Below the pieces are notes generated by a model, which was not told the DNA's origin, searched no databases, and worked only from the letters and a program-made list of their open reading frames with translations. The position numbers and the translations under genes are program-made. Positions 43,330 to 52,103 of a stretch of 64,000 bases of DNA are shown in pieces. The first letter of the stretch is position 1. Each line of letters starts with the position of its first letter. The DNA is from Arthrobacter crystallopoietes. Lineage in GTDB: Bacteria; Actinomycetota; Actinomycetes; Actinomycetales; Micrococcaceae. The stretch spans positions 744,001-808,000 of the forward strand of contig NZ_CP018863.1 in the NCBI RefSeq assembly GCF_002849715.1, given 5' to 3'.

Positions 43330-43797
43330 TTACTCCACTACAAAAAGATTCAGCCGGACGGCATCCGGATGCCGCTCCCCCGTGCCGATGATAATCTTCG
43401 ATCCAAGCCACGCCCAGCGTCCGCCGGCCGAGCTCAGCCGCGGGCTGCAGCGGAAATAGATCCGCTCCGGCGGGACCGACTCGCCTCGGACCAGCGCGGC
43501 AATGTCTTCCGCCGAGCCAGAGCGCAAGCCGAAGTTCGAGACATAGATGCGGTCGCCGTCGTCGGTCTCGATGGCGTATTGCGCCTGCAGCTCGGTGACC
43601 GTCTCGGACTTCAGGATCTGGAAGTCGGCGCCGGCCGGAAGCACGCTGCCGTTCAGCTCCGGGCCCTGGACCGTGCCGCCGATGATGGGAATGATCCGCC
43701 GGTGCCCCTCGGCAGTTTCGCCGACTTCGATCGGCTGGCCGACGGCGACGTTGATAGTGGCAAGGAAGGTCAGGCCCGGGTTCTGGGGAGTGGTCAT
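43330..43797 (-). CDS. DUF3237 (UPF0311) family protein
   Basis: 155 residues. LTFLATINVAVGQPIEVGETAEGHRRIIPI and then GGTVQGPELNGSVLPAGADFQ-type parts (about 8-60), followed by AQYAIETDDGDRIYVSNFGLR, match the DUF3237 family throughout. It is cytosolic, strand-rich, and without a known function. Its stop lies 63 bp downstream of the esterase start; both are on the minus strand and could be one transcript. Confidence 0.9.
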   Translation of the reverse strand: MTTPQNPGLTFLATINVAVGQPIEVGETAEGHRRIIPIIGGTVQGPELNGSVLPAGADFQILKSETVTELQAQYAIETDDGDRIYVSNFGLRSGSAEDIAALVRGESVPPERIYFRCSPRLSSAGGRWAWLGSKIIIGTGERHPDAVRLNLFVVE

Positions 43798-43877
43798 GGA
43801 AGAGACGATATCAAGGCTGTGGAGGGATACTCAGGCAACGCACAGGTTGCTCCCGGTCAATGAACAACTTGGAGCTT

Positions 43878-43970
43878 TAGTGTGAAAACACCTCATAAAG
43901 GTGCGAGTGATGCGGCGTCGGCCGGTCGGAGTTTCCCCCAACCTCCAGACCGGCCGGCGCCTTTCTCTTT
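43878..43970 (+). ncRNA. Small-RNA candidate, copy C
   Basis: TAGTGT (43878-43883), 4 nt, ACACCTC; leader hairpin CACCT (43889-43893) with AGGTG (43899-43903); GCGAGTGA. The stem GGCGTCGGCCGGTC (43914-43927) pairs with GACCGGCCGGCGCC (43948-43961), one G-U, with CGGAGTTTCCCCCAACCTCCA as the apical loop, then TTTCTCTTT. Both neighbouring genes are on the other strand, so it must have its own promoter. Copies A and B are at 19906 and 20721. Confidence 0.65.
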
Positions 43971-44034
43971 GCGCCCTGCAGCGGCGCCTCAACGCAAAGG
44001 TCAGACGCCGTCGTCGTTAATGACAGTCGGGAAC

Positions 44035-44409
44035 TCAGGCCTCCTTCGCGTATTCGGCCGCGCTCAGGAATTCGTACCCGACGAAAGGCTCGTTGCCCTC
44101 AACCCAGGCGTCATGGCCCGGAGGGATGGCGTAGGAGTCACCGGCCTTCACCGTGGCCCGCGTTCCGTCGCTGAGTTCAACAGTTATGGACCCGCCGGTA
44201 CACAAGCCCACGTGGCTGACCTGGCAGGAATCGGTTTTCACCACGGGTTTGATGCACTCGGACCAGCGCCATCCTGGTTCGAACCGGAACCGCGCCATGG
44301 TGTAGTCGCTGACCGTGACCACGTCTACCTGCGTCTTATCGGGACGGCGTTTCTCATCCGGATCGTCAAAGGACCGAGAGGCAAGCTGGGATACAACATT
44401 TGCAGCCAT
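44035..44409 (-). CDS. Cupin-domain protein
   Basis: 124 residues from the ATG at 44409 (GGAG upstream). A single cupin fold: MARFRFEPGWRWSECIKPVV, HVGLCTGGSITVELSDG and DSYAIPPGHDAWVEGNEP give the two cupin motifs, with His in SHVGLC-type and PPGHD. The metal site looks reduced compared with classical cupins. Function is unknown. A stress-response link is possible but not shown. Confidence 0.82.
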   Translation of the reverse strand: MAANVVSQLASRSFDDPDEKRRPDKTQVDVVTVSDYTMARFRFEPGWRWSECIKPVVKTDSCQVSHVGLCTGGSITVELSDGTRATVKAGDSYAIPPGHDAWVEGNEPFVGYEFLSAAEYAKEA

Positions 44410-44597
44410 TTCTGCTCCTGAGAAATATGCGAGCCGTACGACGTTCCCTCCGGGCAACCCGGCTCAAGCCACTCCGGAAGCGGTCTGCCCCAACGCCATT
44501 GATGGATGTCTCGGCGAAAGGGATTTTGGCACAAAATTCGCACCTCCCACGTTCCTCTGATCGGCGCAGCTTGTCGAGGGCCGGACGCGTCCCGTGA

Positions 44598-45551
44598 TTA
44601 CGGAAGAGCGCGCCCCCGGGCAGCCACCCACAGTGAATACCACTCGTCCCGCGTCATGGCTGCGGCGATTCTTTCGGCTTCCGCACAGGCCCGGATCCGC
44701 TTCGGATTGCTGGTACCGACCACCGGGCGGATGCGGGCCGGATGCCGCATCAGCCAGCCCAGCACCACGGCCTCCGGTGAACACTCCTTTTCCTCCGCAA
44801 TTTCGGTGACCAAGGCTGCGGTTGCCGCGTCCGGGCCGGTTTCCGCAGTCCCGGATGCCCCGCTATAGCGGCCTTGGGCCAGCGCGCCCCAGGCTTGCAG
44901 TTCGACGTCGTTCGCTTGGCAGTACTCAAGGGTGCCGTGCGGGAATCCGATCTCGGCGGCTTCGGTGTGGTTGACGAGTACGCCGGATTCGAGCCACCCG
45001 CTGCGGTGCAGGCTCATCTCCAGCTGGTTCGCCGCAAGTGCGTCCGACAGGGCCGACTGAAGCCATCGCATCTGGCCGGCGGACATGTTGGAAACGCCCA
45101 GCCGCAGCACCTTGCCGTCGTCCTGGAGCTGCTGGAAGGCGGAGGCTATTTCCTCCGGATGTGCGAGCGGGTCAGGACGGTGGATCAGCAGTACGTCGAT
45201 CCGGTCCGTGCCCAGCCGCTCCAGACTCTCCTCAACCCGGGCGATGACCGTTTCCCGGGAGGAGTCATACTGCCCGATGCGGCTGGCGGCCGGAAGCCGG
45301 ATACCGCATTTGGTCTGCAGCTGGATCCTGTCGCGCAGCTCCGGTCTGCCCGTGAGCACGCGGCCGAACGCTTCTTCCGCCTTGCCGTGGGCGTATATGT
45401 CGGCATGGTCAAAGACCGTGATGCCCGCTTCCAACGCCGCATCAACGGCCGAGTTGGCCGCCGCTATATCGCTGGCTTCCAACGGCCCGGAACCCCAGCC
45501 GCCGCCCAAACCCATGCAGCCGAAAATCAGGCGGGAACCGGCGTCGTTCAT
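44598..45551 (-). CDS. Aldo/keto reductase (YdhF-like)
   Basis: 317 residues from the ATG at 45551, preceded by GAAGGA. LIFGCMGLGGGWGSGPL, the catalytic Asp and Tyr in VFDHADIYAHGKAEEAFG, Lys in LQTKCGIR and His in LLIHRPDPLAHPEE are seen. RPVVGTSNPKRIRACAE holds the NADP phosphate site. This arrangement fits the E. coli YdhF subgroup. The substrate is not known. The frame is open for another 357 bp upstream, but without a ribosome site or coding character. Confidence 0.9.
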   Translation of the reverse strand: MNDAGSRLIFGCMGLGGGWGSGPLEASDIAAANSAVDAALEAGITVFDHADIYAHGKAEEAFGRVLTGRPELRDRIQLQTKCGIRLPAASRIGQYDSSRETVIARVEESLERLGTDRIDVLLIHRPDPLAHPEEIASAFQQLQDDGKVLRLGVSNMSAGQMRWLQSALSDALAANQLEMSLHRSGWLESGVLVNHTEAAEIGFPHGTLEYCQANDVELQAWGALAQGRYSGASGTAETGPDAATAALVTEIAEEKECSPEAVVLGWLMRHPARIRPVVGTSNPKRIRACAEAERIAAAMTRDEWYSLWVAARGRALP

Positions 45552-45696
45552 TGGAAATCCTTCCCTCGGCGAGGCAATACGGCGGCCTACCGCGACACTC
45601 TTGTGTCGGAACGCCCCTAGCGGGGTGCGCGGTAAACCGGCAATAGTAGAAGCGGGACTGCTGCTGCGGAGTCTGCCACGAACAGAGGAGCGAACA

Positions 45697-45924
45697 ATGG
45701 AAATTGCCAAGGACGACGCCGGCGATATGGTCATCGGTGACGTGAGCAGACTCGGCGGCCGGGCGCTTACCGTCGGGATCACCGGCATCTCCGGCGACGA
45801 GGTGCTCAGCATCGGCTGGGTAGAGACCGGTGACAGCATCAAGCTCAATCTGGAGGACGCTGTCACCCTCCGCGATGAGATCGACCGGATCATCAAAGAC
45901 CGGCACACCGGCGAGGATATCTAG
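45697..45924 (+). CDS. Small acidic hypothetical protein
   Basis: 75 residues from an ATG at 45697 with AGAGGAG (45684-45690) upstream. It has two copies of a GI/V-sheet motif (VIGDVSRLGGRAL, TVGITGISGDEV) and ends LRDEIDRIIKDRHTGEDI, a helix. It is cytosolic and acidic. I do not recognise a family. The stop overlaps the end of the convergent zinc-ribbon gene by four bases (45921-45924). Confidence 0.7.
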   Translation: MEIAKDDAGDMVIGDVSRLGGRALTVGITGISGDEVLSIGWVETGDSIKLNLEDAVTLRDEIDRIIKDRHTGEDI

Positions 45925-46112
45925 CCCTGGACTGCGGGCGGCGCCACGATCACCCGGTGCTGCCCTTCACACAGGTAGACGGCCAGAGTCCCCTCGGGGA
46001 CCGGGCCTTCCGCCGGCCACTGGCTCTCGTCGAGCCCGCGTAGTCCCGCGCCGCAGAAAGGACAGCTCTGCTGCCCGATGCCCGGATCGTTTTCCCGCTG
46101 TTCGTCTGCCAC
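45921..46112 (-). CDS. Small zinc-ribbon-like protein
   Basis: 63 residues from a GTG at 46112 (VADEQRENDPG), chosen because GGAGGG lies 8 bp upstream. SCPFCGAGLRGLD is a half zinc ribbon and a further Cys and His appear in VYLCEGQHRVI, so a metal site is possible. It lies 87 bp downstream of the ferredoxin gene on the same strand and may be the last gene of that operon. Family not recognised. Confidence 0.65.
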   Translation of the reverse strand: MADEQRENDPGIGQQSCPFCGAGLRGLDESQWPAEGPVPEGTLAVYLCEGQHRVIVAPPAVQG

Positions 46113-46199
46113 AGTCACGTCCCTCCGAGTGCCGCCGAACCGTTTCTTCAACCTACGTCGTTTTGCCTCCCAGCGGAACCTTTCGCACCTGCCCCGAGC

Positions 46200-46514
46200 T
46201 CAGATCTGGGTTTCGGGAAGGCGGACGGTGATGTCCTCCAAGACTTGCAGCTGGCAGGAAAGCCGGCTGTTGGCGCAGCGTTCGGAGGCGGTGCAGTCCA
46301 GCATCTCGTCTTCCACATCGCTGACGGCGGGCAGCGCTTCCGGCTCTTCGGTTTCGACGTACACATGGCAAGTGGCGCACATGGCGCTGCCGCCGCATTC
46401 GGCGACGATGCCCGGCACTCCGTTGGAAACCGCGGTGCGCATCACGCTGGTGCCAGGTTCCGCATCCAGTACTGTTTCCAGGCCGTCGGGCAGGATGTAG
46501 GTGATCTTTGGCAT
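46200..46514 (-). CDS. [2Fe-2S] ferredoxin (adrenodoxin/ISC type)
   Basis: 104 residues. The cluster ligands are Cys40, Cys46 and Cys49 (ECGGSAMCATC) and Cys87 (RLSCQL), the adrenodoxin spacing. Two more Cys (74, 80) are extra. It transfers electrons to the P450 encoded 24 bp upstream. No ferredoxin reductase gene is nearby, so a reductase from elsewhere must serve the pair. The ATG follows AGAAGGAA. Confidence 0.93.
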   Translation of the reverse strand: MPKITYILPDGLETVLDAEPGTSVMRTAVSNGVPGIVAECGGSAMCATCHVYVETEEPEALPAVSDVEDEMLDCTASERCANSRLSCQLQVLEDITVRLPETQI

Positions 46515-46538
46515 GGTGTTCCTTCTTGTTCTAGGTTT

Positions 46539-47747
46539 TCAGGCCGCCGTCAGGCGCAGCGGCAGGCTGTCCAGCCCGCGCAGGGTGTTGTTCAGCTGCT
46601 GGACGGGTTCGCCGGCGGGCTCAAGCTTTTCAACATGGCGGGCGAGGGCCGCCAGGAAGCACTCGCCTTCCAACCGGGCCAGCATCTGGCCCAGGCAGGC
46701 GTGGACGCCGAATCCGAAACCCACGTGCCCGGCGGCCTTGCGCCGGATGTCGAAGCTTGACGGGTTCTCCCACTGGCGCGGATCACGGTTGGCCGCGGCG
46801 AGGAACATCAGGACCTTGGATCCCTCCGGAATCCTGAAGCCGGAGAGCTCGGCATCCTTGTTGGTGGTGCGGAAGAAGGTCTGGACCGGCGACGAGTAGC
46901 GCACCGTTTCCTCAAAGGCCGCACGGGCCAGGGACGGCTCCTCGCGCAGGTAGCCGAACTGCTCCGGATTTTCGGCCAGGCACTGCAGAGCATTGCCGAT
47001 CCCATGCACCGTAGTGTCGACGCCGGCGGAAAGGAAGGAGCGCAGCAGCTTAGCCTGGTCCTCTTCGTTGTAGCCGGCATCGGCCGCCGCCGCATGGATC
47101 TTCGCTCCGAGCCCGTCCGGCGCGGGCGCACCCGGCTGGCACTGTTCCATAATCCAGGTCTGCGCCTTGGCACCGCGTTCCATGGCACGCTCGAAGTGGC
47201 TGTTCCGGGGACCGAAGGTATTGAAGACCATCGAGCCGTACGGCAGCAAGTTCTCGCGACCGTCCTTCGGCAGCCCGATGAAGTCCGGAAAAACCTCGAG
47301 CGGGTAGGCCTCGGCAAGGTCAGCGACGCCATCAACCGTGCCATTGCCCGCGGCGACTCGTGCAACCAGCTCATCGGCACGCTCCTGGAACCCCTCTTTG
47401 AGCCCACGCAGCACCTTCGGCGTCATGATGTGGGAGACCACGTGCCGGGCCTTGGTGTGGTGGGGCGGGTCGGCCTCGAGCAGCAGGCTCGGCGGACGCC
47501 ACGGCTTCTCCTTGGCGAAGTCAGAGATGCCTACGCCCCGGGAGGACACGTACGTTTCATGGTCGGCCAGGACCTGGGAAACTTCCGCGTGCCGCGCGAC
47601 ACCATACAGCTGGTAGCGCTCCAGCCAGAACACCGGACCGGCCTCGCGCATCTGCTCATGGGCCTCGTAAGGATCATTCAGGAACTCGTCGCTGAACGGG
47701 TCCAGCTCCAGGACCGGTACTTCCTGCGCTGTGGATTGGATGGTCAA
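46539..47747 (-). CDS. Cytochrome P450
   Basis: 402 residues, start TTG at 47747 with GGGGAGAACC before it. The haem-thiolate Cys351 lies in FGFGVHACLGQ. The I-helix FLSAGVDTTVHG has Asp-Thr in the oxygen-activation position, and EETVRYSSPVQTFFR holds the ExxR motif. It is a class I bacterial P450, soluble and ferredoxin-dependent. FRTTNKDAELSGFRIPEG-type sequence resembles CYPs acting on aromatic or terpenoid substrates. It is co-transcribed with an orphan solute-binding protein and the ferredoxin. Confidence 0.93.
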   Translation of the reverse strand: MTIQSTAQEVPVLELDPFSDEFLNDPYEAHEQMREAGPVFWLERYQLYGVARHAEVSQVLADHETYVSSRGVGISDFAKEKPWRPPSLLLEADPPHHTKARHVVSHIMTPKVLRGLKEGFQERADELVARVAAGNGTVDGVADLAEAYPLEVFPDFIGLPKDGRENLLPYGSMVFNTFGPRNSHFERAMERGAKAQTWIMEQCQPGAPAPDGLGAKIHAAAADAGYNEEDQAKLLRSFLSAGVDTTVHGIGNALQCLAENPEQFGYLREEPSLARAAFEETVRYSSPVQTFFRTTNKDAELSGFRIPEGSKVLMFLAAANRDPRQWENPSSFDIRRKAAGHVGFGFGVHACLGQMLARLEGECFLAALARHVEKLEPAGEPVQQLNNTLRGLDSLPLRLTAA

Positions 47748-47756
47748 GGTTCTCCC

Positions 47757-48719
47757 CTACTCCGCGACGAGGGACGCTATGTCCAGTTCGCTGTCGATGA
47801 TGTTGTACTCAAACATCAGGTCTGCTGTTTTCTGCAGCTGCTGGGTGTCCAATTCGCCCTGGAACCGGGGCATCTCGATGGCTCCGACGACGTCGGCCGT
47901 CACCTTGGTGAACGTCGGTACCAGCTCGACCAGCCGCCCGCGATTGCCCTGCAGGTCCTCAGCAGAGGCGGAGATGGACTCCTGGAACGCAGCAATTGCC
48001 TCGGGATTCTCCTGCGCAAACTTTTCGGTGGTGATCCAGCCACCCACCGGCATGTCCGCGACGGGACCGGTGAACAGATCGCCAATCTTCACCAAGCCTG
48101 CTGCCGTGGCGCTGGCCTGGAACGGTTCCACCTGCCAGATGGCGTCTACGGCGCCACGCTCGAGGGCCGCCTGCATATCCGGATAGGGCATCTCCACGAG
48201 CTTCACATCGGAGGTCTGCATACCGGCATCCTCGAGCAGCGAGTTGATGGCAACGGTGCCGATATTCTGCAGGTTATTAACCGCGAAGGTCTTCCCCTTC
48301 AGATCCGCCACCGTTTCAATACCTGAGTCCTTCGCGACGAAGATGCCGTGGTCGGCTTTGCCAACGTCGTTACCGGCAACCAGCCGGATAGGCAAGCCCT
48401 GTTCGACAGCCAGCAACGCCGATGTGTAATTCGTATACGTCAGATCCACACTGCCGGAGACGAGTGCCGGAATGGCAGCCGCCCCGCCCTGCGTGGGAAC
48501 GAGTTCCACTTCGAGGCCGTTATCGGCGAAGATCCCGGATTCATCCGCGTTGACCGCGGTGGACGTATGCACCAGCGGGAAATAACCCAGCTGGAGTTCC
48601 TCGACATCCTCGTCTCCCGAGCCGGCGGAAGCACCGCCGCCGCACGCACTCAAGGCGAGCGCCGCCGTCGTCAATACGGCGCCTACCGTTGCCATTTTGA
48701 TGCTTCTCCGTTGAACCAT
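47757..48719 (-). CDS. NMT1/SsuA-like ABC substrate-binding lipoprotein without a transporter
   Basis: 320 residues. Lipobox LALSACG; then LQLGYFPLVHTSTAV, GLEVELVPTQGGAAAIPALVSGSVDL and GKTFAVNNLQNIGTVAIN, the sulfonate/nitrate/pyrimidine-precursor binding family. The ATG follows GGGAGTGCG. No permease or ATPase gene lies nearby. The gene is the first of the P450-ferredoxin operon, divergent from an IclR regulator, so it probably captures the P450 substrate or a related compound. Confidence 0.9.
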   Translation of the reverse strand: MVQRRSIKMATVGAVLTTAALALSACGGGASAGSGDEDVEELQLGYFPLVHTSTAVNADESGIFADNGLEVELVPTQGGAAAIPALVSGSVDLTYTNYTSALLAVEQGLPIRLVAGNDVGKADHGIFVAKDSGIETVADLKGKTFAVNNLQNIGTVAINSLLEDAGMQTSDVKLVEMPYPDMQAALERGAVDAIWQVEPFQASATAAGLVKIGDLFTGPVADMPVGGWITTEKFAQENPEAIAAFQESISASAEDLQGNRGRLVELVPTFTKVTADVVGAIEMPRFQGELDTQQLQKTADLMFEYNIIDSELDIASLVAE

Positions 48720-48855
48720 CGCACTCCCTCTCGTCACTGGGCATGTCCGCCCGCGTTCCCCAAGCCCGTTCGCTACGTCGCGACCGGCAGTACTGGAACT
48801 ATGACCCGTGACACAATTGTCCGAACAGTCCACTTTCATTTGAAAGGAAAAAGTC

Positions 48856-49728
48856 GTGGCCAGATCATCCGGCGGCCGCTCGGCGTTGAGCCGCATCATG
48901 CAGGTCTTTACAGCGTTCGACGTCGATGCGGTCTTCCTGAACATCTCGCAGCTGTCGGCGCGCAGCGGCTTGCCGCTGGCCACAACACACCGGATCGTTG
49001 CCGAGATGGAGGACTTCGGCTTGCTGGAACGGCAGCCCGACAAGACCTACCGGCTGGGGGTGCGGCTTTGGGAGATCGCTTGCCGGACCCCAGGGGCGCT
49101 TGGCCTGCGCGAGATCGCGATGCCGCACCTGCAGTCCGTCCAAACCAGGGTCCGGCAGCACACCCAGTTGGGCATCTTGGAGGGCCGGGAGGTGCTGTTC
49201 CTCGAACGCCTCTCCGCGCGCGATGCGGTGGTCAACGTGACGCTGGTGGGCGGCCGGCTGCCGCTGCACGTTTCCAGCAGCGGACTCGTCCTGCTGGCGC
49301 ATGCCGACGAAGAGTTCCAGTACGAAGTCTTCTCCGGCGAACTGTTCCGTTACACGGAGCAAACAGTTCGATCGCCGGACGCCCTGCGCCAGCTCCTGCA
49401 GAAGATCCGCCACGACGGCTTTGCCATTGGTAACGGCTTCATCCACCCTGACGCCCGGGGCATCGCGGTACCTGTGCGCGGAGTCAACGACAACATTGTG
49501 GCAGGCCTCAGCGTGGTAGTGCCCAACGACGAAGCGCCGACACTACCCCTGGTGCGCCTGCTCCAGGGGGCTTCAGCCGCCATCACCCAGGATCTGCTGG
49601 CAGCTTACACTCCCCAGGCCGACCCGCAATCCGCGCCGGGAGGACGCTTCCGCCAACTCGTCAGTTCTTCGGCGGACTCCATGGAGTACCTGCCGACAGC
49701 ACCGCGACCAACACGCGCCGGCAGGTAA
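48856..49728 (+). CDS. IclR-family regulator next to the P450 operon and dctA
   Basis: 290 residues, start GTG at 48856 with AAAGGAAAAA upstream. The winged helix (about 10-70) has LNISQLSARSGLPLATTHRIVAEM-type recognition parts; the effector domain has GLREIAMPHLQSVQTRV and GIAVPVRGVNDNIVAGLSVV. It is divergent from the SBP-P450-ferredoxin operon and followed by dctA. It probably controls both in response to the substrate. Confidence 0.92.
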   Translation: MARSSGGRSALSRIMQVFTAFDVDAVFLNISQLSARSGLPLATTHRIVAEMEDFGLLERQPDKTYRLGVRLWEIACRTPGALGLREIAMPHLQSVQTRVRQHTQLGILEGREVLFLERLSARDAVVNVTLVGGRLPLHVSSSGLVLLAHADEEFQYEVFSGELFRYTEQTVRSPDALRQLLQKIRHDGFAIGNGFIHPDARGIAVPVRGVNDNIVAGLSVVVPNDEAPTLPLVRLLQGASAAITQDLLAAYTPQADPQSAPGGRFRQLVSSSADSMEYLPTAPRPTRAGR

Positions 49729-49761
49729 ATCCGCTCGATTCCCACCCACCCACTTTCCTCT

Positions 49762-49797
49762 TTCCACAATGCGAGAATTACTTCTCCCCTTGTGGAA
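49762..49797. promoter_or_regulatory. Inverted repeat upstream of dctA
   Basis: TTCCACAA (49762-49769) and TTGTGGAA (49790-49797) are perfect 8-bp arms with a 20-bp spacer, about 80 bp before the dctA start. It looks like two half-sites of a regulator dimer; the IclR protein encoded just upstream is the natural candidate. Confidence 0.45.
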
Positions 49798-49874
49798 TTG
49801 CTGGAAGAGGCATAAATTGGTCCTAGCTTCCCTGTGAGGCAGACCACAATCCCCTAATCGAACGGTTTGGACCG

Positions 49875-51407
49875 ATGAAGATCCCTGACAATGCCGCGTT
49901 GAAGGCGAGTTCGACGCCGGCCAAGAAGAAGCGGCTGTACCAGTCGCTCTTCTTTCAGATCCTGATCGCTGTAGTGGCGGGTGTACTGATCGGCCACTTC
50001 TGGCCAAACATCGGTGCAGAACTCCGTCCGCTGGGCGACGGATTCATACGACTTATCAAAATGATCATCGCCCCGCTGATCTTCCTGGTCATCGTGACCG
50101 GTATCGCCGCCGTCGGCGATGTGAAATCGGTTGGACGTGTAGGCGTCAAGGCGCTGGTCTATTTCACGGCCGCGACCGGGTTTGCGCTGGTCTTCGGGCT
50201 TGTCATGGCCAACCTGGTACAGCCTGGCAAGGGTCTGAACATCGATCCCGCCACCATGTCCGAGGACGCCCTCGCCGAGAAGACAGGTGGCGCACATCCG
50301 GAGGGCGCTTCCAACTTCCTGCTTAGTGTGATTCCGGACAGCCTGGTCGGCGCGTTCGCCACGAACTCCTTGCTACAGGTGCTGTTCTTCTCCGTCTTCT
50401 TCGGATCCGCCGTTATCGTCATTGGCCAGGACCGCTGCAAGCCGCTGCTAAGCCTGTTCGAGACCATCCTGGAAATCGTCTTCAAGATCATGTCCTGGAT
50501 TATGCGGGTAGCTCCCATCGGTGCCTTCGGTGCCATGGCGTTCATCATCGGCCAGTACGGCATCGAGACTTTGGGGACCTACGCCAAGCTGATCGCCGCA
50601 TGCTATGCGGCGGCGGTGATCTTCATCGGGCTGCTGTTCGCGGTGGCATGGTTCATCGCCGGCGTTCCGCTGTGGAGCTTCCTGAAGTACACCCGGGAAG
50701 AATTCCTGCTGGCGCTGGGTACCGCCTCAACGGAAGCCGTGATGCCGCGCATCATGACCAAGCTGACCAATGCCGGCTGCTCCCGCGCCACCACTGGTCT
50801 GGTGGTTCCTACCGGCTACTCGTTCAATCTCGACGGCGCCGCAATGTACCTGTCCATCTCGCTGCTCTTCCTGGCGCAGGCATTCGGCCATGATCTGAGC
50901 CTGGGTCAGCAGTTGGCCGCGCTCGGTGTGCTGCTGCTGACGTCGAAGGGCATGGCCGGCGTGCCAGGCTCCTCGTTCCTGGCCCTCTCCGCGACCGCCG
51001 CTGCCCTGGGCATCTTCCCGGTGGCAGGCGTAGCCCTGATGCTCGGCGCAGACCGCCTGATGGACTCCATGCGCGTGGCCGTGAACCTGCTCGGCAACTG
51101 CGTGGCCACTTTCGTGGTGGCGAAGTGGGAGAAGCAGTTCGACCGCGAGGCAATGAAGCGGGCGTTCGCTGGCGAGATCACCAACGAGGCGTCCTCGCTG
51201 TTCCTGGACAAGGAACAGGAGTTCGAAGAGGACGAGCGGGAGCGCGCAGCCCAGGGCCTCGGCCCGGCTCCGCGTTACGCCGGGGGCCCCTCACGGGACG
51301 AGTATGAAGCTATCCACATGGTGCCGCTGCGCAAGCATGGCCCGGACCCGGATCCGACAGACGCGTCCGCGCCGGCATCGGATGAACTAGCCCGAAGCCG
51401 GGACTGA
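49875..51407 (+). CDS. dctA: C4-dicarboxylate:cation symporter DctA (DAACS family)
   Basis: 510 residues. About eight membrane segments plus two hairpin loops. SFFQILIAVVAGVLIGHFWP-like start, the serine-rich ALGTASTEAVMPRIM and the TSKGMAGVPGSSF and SFNLDGAAMYL blocks (cation and substrate site) are typical of DctA. It imports succinate, fumarate or malate with protons or sodium. The C-terminal 80 residues (from FVVAKWEKQ) are hydrophilic, longer than the E. coli protein. It follows the IclR gene and ends at a strong terminator. Confidence 0.94.
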   Translation: MKIPDNAALKASSTPAKKKRLYQSLFFQILIAVVAGVLIGHFWPNIGAELRPLGDGFIRLIKMIIAPLIFLVIVTGIAAVGDVKSVGRVGVKALVYFTAATGFALVFGLVMANLVQPGKGLNIDPATMSEDALAEKTGGAHPEGASNFLLSVIPDSLVGAFATNSLLQVLFFSVFFGSAVIVIGQDRCKPLLSLFETILEIVFKIMSWIMRVAPIGAFGAMAFIIGQYGIETLGTYAKLIAACYAAAVIFIGLLFAVAWFIAGVPLWSFLKYTREEFLLALGTASTEAVMPRIMTKLTNAGCSRATTGLVVPTGYSFNLDGAAMYLSISLLFLAQAFGHDLSLGQQLAALGVLLLTSKGMAGVPGSSFLALSATAAALGIFPVAGVALMLGADRLMDSMRVAVNLLGNCVATFVVAKWEKQFDREAMKRAFAGEITNEASSLFLDKEQEFEEDERERAAQGLGPAPRYAGGPSRDEYEAIHMVPLRKHGPDPDPTDASAPASDELARSRD

Positions 51408-51431
51408 CAACCCACGGATTCCATAGCATCA

Positions 51432-51480
51432 AGAGGACGACGTCGGCACTTTGGTAAGTGCCGGCGTCGTCCTCTATTTT
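51432..51480 (+). terminator. Terminator hairpin after dctA
   Basis: 20-bp arms (51432-51451 and 51456-51475) with a 4-nt loop are followed by ATTTT. Arms contain the recurrent GACGACGTCGGCAC stretch. It lies 24 bp after the stop and also serves the convergent DoxX gene. Confidence 0.88.
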
Positions 51481-51503
51481 GTGGTTAGGTAAGGATTTCG
51501 TTG

Positions 51504-51947
51504 TCAGGCGAGGACCGCCACTTTCGATTCCTTCCGACCGAAGAGGTAGCGGTCCACCGAGTACGGGCCGGGGCCGATCATTGCAATAGCGAGGGCCGCG
51601 GTGCCCAGAATCAGGACCTGGGAAAAGCCTCCTTGCTCCACATAAAAACCGGAGGGCAGGTGGGCGAAGAGGAGGGCTCCGGCCATGTCGGCCACGAACA
51701 ACAGGGCGATCGGCCGGGTCAGTACGCCCAGGATCAGGGCCATGCCGCCGAGGAGTTCCAGGTAGGAAATGAAGGGACCGAACAGTTCGGGCAGCGGCAC
51801 GCCCAACTGCGTGAAGTAGCCAGTGACGCCGGCTACAGTATTCTGGCTGACTTTCTGCCACCCGTAGGCGACGAATATCAGCCCGGCGATGACGCGCAGG
51901 GCAGTAATTCCAACGTGCTGCAACTGTATGCGGGTGGAATCGGACAT
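51504..51947 (-). CDS. DoxX-family membrane protein
   Basis: 147 residues with four membrane segments. LRVIAGLIFVAYGWQKV, GGMALILGVLTRPIAL and DMAGALLFAHLPSGFYVE carry the DoxX signature. DoxX-like proteins act in membrane-bound redox functions or thiosulfate oxidation, but the specific role here is unknown. The ATG at 51947 follows GGAGAACCCG. Confidence 0.9.
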   Translation of the reverse strand: MSDSTRIQLQHVGITALRVIAGLIFVAYGWQKVSQNTVAGVTGYFTQLGVPLPELFGPFISYLELLGGMALILGVLTRPIALLFVADMAGALLFAHLPSGFYVEQGGFSQVLILGTAALAIAMIGPGPYSVDRYLFGRKESKVAVLA

Positions 51948-52103
51948 CGGGTTCTCCTTCGGACGGGATGGTCCTTGGACTGCGATTAGTTGACATGTCC
52001 AGCATCTGCCTAAGCGCTTGAAAAATCCTTTGGGTACCGTGCAACACGGTTTACGGCGACTTAGCGGCCAACCGAGTAGCGGGCAAGCCCGCTAGGCTGG
52101 AAG

